A stretch of DNA of 64,000 nt from the NCBI GenBank assembly GCA_947000775.1, contig CAMQGK010000008.1, positions 4,110,001 through 4,174,000 on the forward strand, given 5' to 3'. How positions within the stretch are numbered: position 1 is the first letter of the stretch; every line of letters begins with the position of its first letter. Below are positions 57,734 to 64,000 of the stretch, piece by piece. A model generated the notes under the pieces. It saw nothing but the letters and a program-made list of their open reading frames with translations, did not search any database and was not told the origin of the DNA. The position numbers were made by a program, and so were the translations under genes. This DNA comes from Pterois miles. Taxonomy: Eukaryota; Chordata; Actinopteri; Perciformes; Scorpaenidae.

Positions 57734-57764
57734 TAACCCTAACCCTCTAACCCTAACCCTAACC
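57734..57764 (+). repeat. Interstitial telomeric repeat (CCCTAA)n
   Basis: TAACCCTAACCCTCTAACCC and onward gives about five CCCTAA units with one CT interruption. This is the vertebrate telomere hexamer in C-rich orientation, far too short to be a chromosome end. Confidence 0.85.
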
Positions 57765-58175
57765 TTAAGTACTACTACTGCTAAATTAAGCTTAAATCCC
57801 ATTCAGCAGGAGTTAACAAAAACTTAATTTACAATGTGGGCTGAATCCAACTATTAGTGTTTGAACTGATGAGCTACATGCTAATAATGAACAGCAGAAA
57901 AGTAAGTCTGCTTGGTTCATTTGTGTTCACACCATGTTTACAAGATATGTTTAGACCATTATTTTGAAAGGCGCAGTCTCACATGTGTGGTCTCCTGCTA
58001 ATGCATGACAGTGGCTAATAGCAATTTCCCTGGCTCATTAGCCATTAACAAGCCAGCAGTGGTAAAACATTTCACCAAATCAAGATGACAAAGATATTAC
58101 TTTAATAAGACACTTAGAAGAGCCTCATTATCAAGTTTTTTGTTGTATTCCTTTTATGTGTTATTTTCCAGCCAA
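57765..58175. other. Unassigned non-coding DNA
   Basis: No gene or repeat recognised. Confidence 0.45.
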
Positions 58176-58560
58176 TTAAAGCTGCAGTTGGTAACTTTGA
58201 GCAAATATGATGAAAAGTTATTTTTATGTAACGGTCACTACAGACGAATATTGCGACCGCTTTGTGTGATCCGTGATCTAGCTGTGTCGCCATGGTGGTG
58301 GCAAGTTGTAGTGGCTCTACTCTCTGCTGACCATGTAAACTGGTGACTTTTAGCCGGAAGCATCCGTCATTGCTCGTAGTAACTTTATACGTCGACAGCA
58401 GGCGTAGGTAACACACACAGATGATGTATTTACAATAAATTAAGGTCAAATTGCTTTTCCGAGGACACCTACATGTTCTCGTTGTGTCTTCAACAGCTGC
58501 ACTGAGCAACCACAAAGCATTCGGCTGAGAGTCGCCAATTAACATGGTCAGCAGACACTT
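58176..58560. mobile_element. Foldback repeat (TTAAAGCTGCAG start)
   Basis: TTAAAGCTGCAGTTGGTAAC opens it. Two arms of about 54 bp are inverted: 58321-58376 (TCTCTGCTGACCATGTAAAC) and 58504-58557, whose reverse complement starts TGTCTGCTGACCATGTTAAT. They match at roughly three quarters of positions and flank a 127-bp loop. A 143-codon minus frame across it has no domain. Confidence 0.6.
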
Positions 58561-58628
58561 TGTGCTCTGTTTGAAATGCCGACCAATTAATGATGTTTAA
58601 TTTGTGGTCATTAGGTTGTCCTGATTCC

Positions 58629-59503
58629 CATGTATCAAACTCAAAGCCCAAGGGCCAAATTAGGCCCGGCACCTCATTTTATGTGGCCCAAGAGGGCTTG
58701 CAAAGAATATTTTATGCTTATCATACTATTTCTATGCTGCTTTACAGAAGTACGGTGTCCTTAAACCACACGTCCCACAATGTGCACTGAAGCATGTAAA
58801 TATCACCGGTTATCAGCAGCGGCGCTCTATCTGAGTGATAGGGTCATAAAAAAAATATTACTAGTACCAAAAGGTCAATGAAAAGAAATGTTGCTGCAGA
58901 GGGAAGGAAATTTAATGAGAAACGGAAAGCAAATACATGTTTGCGCTTATTGGAGACAAGCCGGTATGTCTTCTTTGCTACGAGGCGGTGTTAAAACACT
59001 GTCACACCACTGTCATCTACCACATGATCCCAGCAGATCAGCTGTTGGAACAATTTATACGCCACAGACTGAACGTTAGATCAGAGCACATTCATTTGTT
59101 GTACTGTAGCTCTGCCCCTCTCAACTCCGACCACAAAGTTAAACAAAGTTAATGTAATAAATTGTTGGATAATATTTGTGTGATGGTAAAAAAGAAGAAC
59201 TTCATTTTTCACTATTTTTTTTATTTTTGATCATTGATTGATGAGTAGTGTTGAGGGTTTCTTAATAATATGTCATAATTATCGTTACAATAACAATAAG
59301 AAATGTATGTGCCTACATATAGCATTTTTGTGTCTATGTATATGCATATATAGATGCATAATCATGTTTGTTACTAAAACTAATAATAATCAAATGCAGA
59401 GGTAATTTTATAATATGATCAAGAGATATAGTTATATCGTCTTTTTACAACTGGCCCTTTGAGGGCAGCCATAATGCTGATGTGGCCCGGGATGACACCC
59501 CTG
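58629..59503 (+). mobile_element. hAT element with decayed BED-finger transposase
   Basis: The left terminus CATGTATCAAACTCAAAGCC and the right terminus GGGATGACACCCCTG correspond to the CAGGGGTGTCAAACTCA termini of a hAT family, with the usual GGGCCAAAT..GGCCC text inside. The element is 875 bp, far below autonomous size, and keeps only the N-terminal coding part. A second left-end copy lies inverted at 61799-61954. The 8-bp TSD is not clear. Confidence 0.75.
58881..59065 (+). pseudogene. BED-type zinc-finger fragment of hAT transposase
   Basis: Translation gives KRNVAAEGRKFNEKRKA. After a frameshift near 58935 it gives GDKPVCLLCYEAVLKHCHTT. The pattern (K/R)xxxxEGRxFxExW, then GKPVCLxCxExV, is the N-terminus of hAT-derived proteins of the GTF2IRD2/FAM200/ZBED type, where two Cys start a BED zinc finger. 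The downstream His pair is not clearly preserved, and the catalytic domain is absent. The frameshift and the short length make it non-functional. Confidence 0.65.
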
Positions 59504-59689
59504 CCCAAGTTAAAGCAACTAATGTTATATTTCACAATAATGCACATTAATTAACACAATTAATTGAGTTCATTTGGTCTACGGGACCACCGCAGCCCCA
59601 AGACAGTGTCTTTAGCCCACTAACGTTAGCTATGCTAGCTAGGCAGGGTTAACTCAGCCCACTTGTTTCACTCTGTCAGGCTGACGCTG

Positions 59690-60231
59690 GCTGAGATCTC
59701 AGGTTCTTCCCAGAACACAAGACATTGTAACGTTACATAGAAAGTAATGGCAAAAGTAGAGAGAGAACTGCACATCTCTTGGGACAGCTTCCACTCAAAT
59801 GTATACGTATTGTAGGGAGACGCCATCACAGTAATGGCGACATCGACATTTTTCCTGATTCGTGTACAACCTGACAGTAGTACATTAGACATAATCAGTG
59901 AAAAAACATTTGCCAGATTTCAACACGCACGAACACAACCAATCAGAGCTGAGCAGTCTCTAACATGGCTGTCGATCACTGCTCACGAAACTTGCAAACT
60001 CTGATCAAATGGCCAAACGAGGCAGCGCTGATCAAATACATTCAATATTCTGTTACTGTAATGTCTATTTCTCACCTCAAATATTTTCAGAAACATATTT
60101 TAGTGTACTATTTAGCTGTAAAATTAGAAAGTTTGCTCCGGCTGGTGGGTGGTACTCGGTTTTGGTTTGACTGTTTTCAACATGGTGGCTGGGTCACAAA
60201 CTTTCTCATTTTACAGCTGAACAGTACACTA
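59690..60231 (-). mobile_element. Foldback repeat R7, uninterrupted copy
   Basis: It holds the arms TAGTGTACTATTTAGCTGTA at 60101-60135 and its near-perfect inverse at 60197-60231, around a 61-bp loop. The outer part, ATTCTGTTACTGTAATGTCT and GATCAAAT, matches the right section of the copy at 44931-45040 inverted. The junction AACATATTTTAGTGTAC is the uninterrupted form of the site occupied by the hAT at 44329. The 59690-59960 stretch belongs to the same family from memory. Frames of up to 105 codons are by-products. Confidence 0.75.
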
Positions 60232-61798
60232 TACACAGGTTACCCTTTAACAATCATCCACCCACACTTGTGTATTTTATAGCATGGGAATGAGAATTAA
60301 CTGGAGACTAATTCAAGTAATATTCACACCAAAATGCAAACCAAGGACCCCCCTGCCCCCCAAACCAAACCCTGCAGGCACAGCATGCATCTGTAGGTTT
60401 TAAGATGATGTGTTTCCAATAGTGTACTGGAATGAATTACTAATCATTTACATTCAGCCAAGGTGAAAAAAGTATGTCCAACATTCAATACGACTGCCAA
60501 GCTGAGTGGAGTTTTTAGTACCCGGTGCAGTCAGCAGTACTGAGCTCAGCTACGCCAGGAGAGGTCTATCAGGCGGAAAACATAGCAGGGGGGAAAAAAT
60601 GACACTACCCACACTTCAAAAAAAGTAAGCTGCATTTTGTCACAGCTACTCAAACAGCATAGATATCCAGAGTGAGTTTGGCCACAATAAACTAAAGTCA
60701 CAAAGCTTCCGTCACAGTCACTGGCAGCCATGACATTGCGGGGGAGAGCAACGAGCAAAGAGAGACGGCCCTCATCACAAAGTTGACAGCATCGGTTGTT
60801 TGTTCAAGTGCATAAAGCAATATTAACATTTCCCTGACAAGTAAGCTCTTGCAGTTCTGCAAATGATGACAAATAATCTCAGCAGCAAGGGCAGTAACAT
60901 AATGTTGCTATAGCGCTACAAAAACGTGCAGAGGAGGTTGGTACTGTTGGTTGGGTGAACAAATTATATGACTTACAGTTTAGTCACTGCAATTATGGCC
61001 TGTTAGATAATAAGCAACGTTAATCATCTTTCCTAACTTTACCCATGACTTTGATGTTTCACATACCTGAGATGCTTCCCGACAGTAACTGGGTCAAAGA
61101 TGACCCATATTATTTGTTAAAAAATAAATATATGCTGTCTTTATAATTTAGCTCTAAATGATAATGATTTTATTTAGTAACTAGCTCTGAAGACAAAAAG
61201 TGAGTAAAACAATTCCCTAAATATGTTTAGAACTACAAATGAACTTTCTTCTGTCACTTCTGTTTTTTTTTGTTTTTTTTTTTTTATATACCACAATTCA
61301 ACCCTCCTCCTTTATCCGGGCTTGGGACCAGCAAAAGTGACCCAAAGGGGACACTCTGGCGGAGTAACTTCTTTTTTTTTCCTATATTTTTAAATTCAGG
61401 GTTTGATTCCCAAAATTTTACATTTCCATCAGCCAGCGGCGGCTTTGTGCAGGCGGGATTCATTCAGTCTGGATGCGGAGGGGTGAACAGAGACTGCAGC
61501 TAGGAGGGACTGCTGACGAGGACTGTGCCGCTTGCGACTGCTTTGGGACCGGGGAGGGTCCACGCAGCACCCGCTGCTTGTTGAGAAGAACGATACCTGC
61601 TTTCATGAGAGTCTCCAAAAGTCTCCAGTAACACCAGCAAAACTTGTTAGATTTGTCGCTAATTTCTCATTTGAAAGACTCGCTCGAGGGGTCTGAAAAC
61701 TGGCTAAATATAGCGACTAAGTCGCTAAATTGGCAACGCTGCGCTGCTGCTGGAAACCGCTGAGACTGAGACGCTACAGTGCGCATGTCAAAAAATCG
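60232..61798. other. Unassigned DNA, possible repeats at 60470-60790 and 61280-61380
   Basis: No gene. GTACCCGGTGCAGTCAGCAG near 60518 and ATCCGGGCTTGGGACCAGC near 61313 look like words of dispersed fish repeats, but without second copies here. A T-run lies at 61274-61286. Confidence 0.35.
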
Positions 61799-61954
61799 AG
61801 ATGCATTGTGGGACATGAAGTTTAAGGACACTACTTCTGTGAAGCGGCATAGAATTGAATGATATGCATTCCATATTCTTTGCAAGCCCTCGCGGGCCAC
61901 ATAAATTGAGGTGGCGGGCCGGATTTGGCCCACGGGTCTTGAGTTTGACATATG
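61799..61954 (-). mobile_element. hAT terminal fragment, same family as 58629
   Basis: On the minus strand it reads CATATGTCAAACTCAAGACC, GGGCCAAATCCGGCCC, GAGGGCTTGCAAAGAATAT and TGTCCTTAAACTTCATGTC. This aligns with 58629-58785 over its length. Only the left end survives. Confidence 0.8.
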
Positions 61955-63091
61955 TGATCTACAGCAATATTAGCTGACAAGCTAATGCTAGCAAGCTATA
62001 AAGCAAGGTTATTTGATTATAAATGCCAATTTATAGTGACAAATCAGTTTGTCTTAGGTAAAAAAAAAATACAGATAACACTTAAATGTGTCAAATTTAA
62101 AAAATGACTTATGCAGATTAGTGGTAATGCAAATGTGGTCCACTGTAAATATTGTCTATACCCAACAAAAATAAGTTGGGATAAGGAGTAATTTTCCATA
62201 AGAAATGCAAATGGATAATTTTGATCGGCTATAATGACGCAAAAATATAGCTTCATTCAAAAGTCAAGAAGTTTGAATGGGAGAAAATCAGTCTCAAGAG
62301 GTTAAACTTTGATAGAAAGCTGAGTTTACCACTTCACATACACAACCCGAATGCACTCCAGTCATTAGGTTTCATGACTGCAGGCAGGTACACATACAGT
62401 AAGTGCACCATTTTAAAAGAAACTTTTGAAACTCCATCACAAAGGTGTGACAACTGGTACCCTGCAGGGCTGTGATGTTAGAAAATGCATTTGTGCGATT
62501 GTGTCATTTGAACCTGTATAATGAAGGTAATTAGTGCCGATGGTTCGCTAGCCTCATGTGGTGTTAAAATATCTTATTATATATCATTCACAAATTCTCA
62601 ATTCGATCAAGGCTTTAGTGTATGCCGGGTCCTCACCTCGGCTGTATTGCCTCCACAGTAATGTCTGAGGCAGCACATCTGACCTTGAACATGGCTGGAC
62701 CATTGTTTAATTAAATTAAATCTCTCTGATACCTCTCCCAGCTCTGGAAAATTAGAGATAACCGCACACACAAAAAAAATCTTTTCTCATGCAGCGTCTG
62801 TCAGATCGTTTGGGTTCTTTTTCTCTTTTTCCTCTGTTCGTTGTGTTCTGCCTCTTTATCTGTTATATCCTATTACCCTCTGTGACTCAACATCGATAAA
62901 AAGGTTGAAAGGAAGCTGCCAACAGTAAATGTTATGTAAGTCTGCTGCTGATTTATCGACCAAATCCACGTAAAAGTTTTTGATTGAGATGTTTGGCTGG
63001 TTCGGGGTGATCGTGTCCTGTAATATTGGGGCCCTGATACAGTATCTGTGCTGGACATGATGACTTTCCCACTAAGTTGAATTTGTGCTAC
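61955..63091. other. Unassigned unique DNA
   Basis: No gene or in-window repeat recognised. Confidence 0.45.
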
Positions 63092-63390
63092 TTAAATAGG
63101 ACCTATTATGCTTTGAGCTTTTTGTTTTTTTCGGTGAAAAGTGAAGCCAATACGGAAGTGCTTTACACTTGCAGTCTGTCTAATAGCCAGCAGGGGGCAG
63201 CTCCTCTGGTAATAATTAATAACAATAAGCCTGACTGTATAGAAATCGATGAGAAAATGATCCTACTTCTAATCTGATTTATTTTTTCAGTAAATATTGT
63301 AAAAAAAGTTTATGGTTTCAATAACTAGTTTCAAGTCTTCAGTACAGCATAACGTGCATTTAAAGGCCATGTAAAAGGTGCAGCCTGTCA
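63092..63390 (+). mobile_element. Repeat R3, 5' half, preceded by an R2 end
   Basis: 63092-63122 (TTAAATAGGACCTATTATGC) is the left end of MITE R2. From 63135 it switches to R3: AAAGTGAAGCCAATACGGAA, TAATAGCCAGCAGGGGGCAG, TTGTAAAAAAAGTTTATGG and TTTCAAGTCTTCAGTACAGC, matching 9092-9300. The R3 3' half is absent. Confidence 0.75.
63187..63200 (+). promoter_or_regulatory. CTCF-type motif inside R3
   Basis: CCAGCAGGGGGCAG fits CCASYAGRKGGCRS at every position. The corresponding site in the R3 copy near 9134 has changed to CCAGCAGGAGGCGA, which breaks the consensus. Repeat-borne CTCF motifs are known in vertebrates; binding here is not shown. Confidence 0.35.
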
Positions 63391-63766
63391 GGATTCCCTC
63401 AGTAGCGGTGAGAGAAGAGGGAAGAGCCCAGAGCTGAATCCCGTCAGATGGGCAGATTGGGGAAATGTAGTGTACGTAAGACCGCTTGCCCAGTGTTGCT
63501 CAGGGCCCTGAGTCCTTCTGATCGAGGCTCAGCCTGCGAATGATGTGAAAACGGTCATGACTCCCATCGTGCCGGGGTTTGATTTGGAGTGCAGCCCAAA
63601 GCGGGACCTCTCCTCGGCGCTAGCTTACCCTCACCGGGCGCATTTCCTACGAGGCGGTGTGCCGTGACCGGAGACAAAGTTTTTGCTTTTGTGGTTGCAG
63701 GTCAAGACATTCGTTGCCCTGTTACTCCATACTCTGATGCAAGTTTACAGAAAAAGAATAAATATA
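63391..63766. other. Unassigned non-coding DNA
   Basis: No gene. GC-richer stretch at 63570-63680 without further features. Confidence 0.4.
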
Positions 63767-64000
63767 CAGTGCTGTGAAAAAGTATTTGCCCTCTTCCTGA
63801 TTTCTTACATTTGTCACACTTAAATGTTTCAAATCATCAAACAAATTTTAATATTAGACATAGATTACCCGAGTAAATAGAAAATGCAGTTCTTAAATGA
63901 TGATTTCATTTATTAAGGGTAAAAATCTATTCAAACCTACCTGGACCTATGTGAAAAAGTAATTTCCCCCTAAACCTAATAACTGGTTGAGCCATCCTTG
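63767..64000 (+). mobile_element. Left inverted-repeat end of a Tc1/mariner-type element with IR/DR, cut by window end
   Basis: After TA (63765-63766) it begins CAGTGCTGTGAAAAAGTATT. The motif GTGAAAAAGTATTTGCCC at 63774 recurs as GTGAAAAAGTAATTTCCCCC at 63951, 177 bp downstream in the same orientation. Two direct repeats inside one long terminal inverted repeat are the IR/DR structure of Sleeping Beauty-like Tc1 elements, where the transposase binds both. The element continues past 64000, so transposase status is unknown. Confidence 0.7.

Noticed and set aside
58114..58545. 143-codon minus frame
   Set aside because: Lies inside a foldback repeat; no protein similarity recognised.

Overview
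This 64 kb window looks like intergenic or deep intronic DNA of a teleost fish, probably a percomorph. The evidence is the mix of mobile elements: RTE/Rex3-type, L1 and L2-type LINE debris, two SINE-like families, Tc1/mariner remnants, several hAT families (one with a BED-type zinc finger), and many non-autonomous inverted-repeat elements of kinds common in fish. Base composition is AT-rich, with microsatellites and poly(A) runs. I found no intact protein-coding gene, tRNA, rRNA or CRISPR array. The longest open frames (132 to 160 codons) are chance or lie inside transposable elements. Species and neighbouring genes cannot be named from the sequence.

Layout. 0-5.3 kb: a 136-bp palindrome, a TIR element (family R1), a CpG-rich promoter-like segment at 3.69-4.40 kb with ETS, YY1 and CRE motifs and a minus-strand splice-donor-like site, then a 5'-truncated L1 with a 12-bp target-site duplication. 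5.3-13.4 kb: a local 100-bp duplication, a TIR element with an A-rich centre, an old element (R5) interrupted by two younger repeats, a TTAA-flanked MITE (R2) and a copy of R4. 14-23.6 kb: repeat debris, a second full R2 copy, fragmented R5 copies, one split by a 20-bp-period minisatellite, and an RFX-like site. 24.7-27.2 kb: a dense cluster holding a SINE-like insertion with 9-10-bp TSD, an L2-type LINE 3' end, a hAT end, a tRNA-derived SINE and family R6. 27-36 kb: mostly unassigned unique DNA with small MITEs and a second SINE-like copy. 36.4-38.3 kb: four repeats back to back, including an RTE reverse-transcriptase tail. 38-47.5 kb: sparse DNA with a Tc1 transposase fossil and a hAT nested inside a foldback element (R7). 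47.5-57.5 kb: mostly unassigned, with an R6 copy carrying a 12-unit minisatellite and a near-complete R4. 57.5-64 kb: an interstitial telomere repeat, two foldback elements, a hAT with BED-finger remnants, an R3 copy and the start of a Tc1-like element with IR/DR structure.

No genes were found to work together here. What the window does record is a relative history of insertions. Several are nested, and one has its uninterrupted site preserved in a second copy 15 kb away. The promoter-like segment near 4 kb is the only candidate for a real transcription start. A few repeat-free stretches could be regulatory, but only cross-species alignment could show this. I did not find a convincing new biological system.
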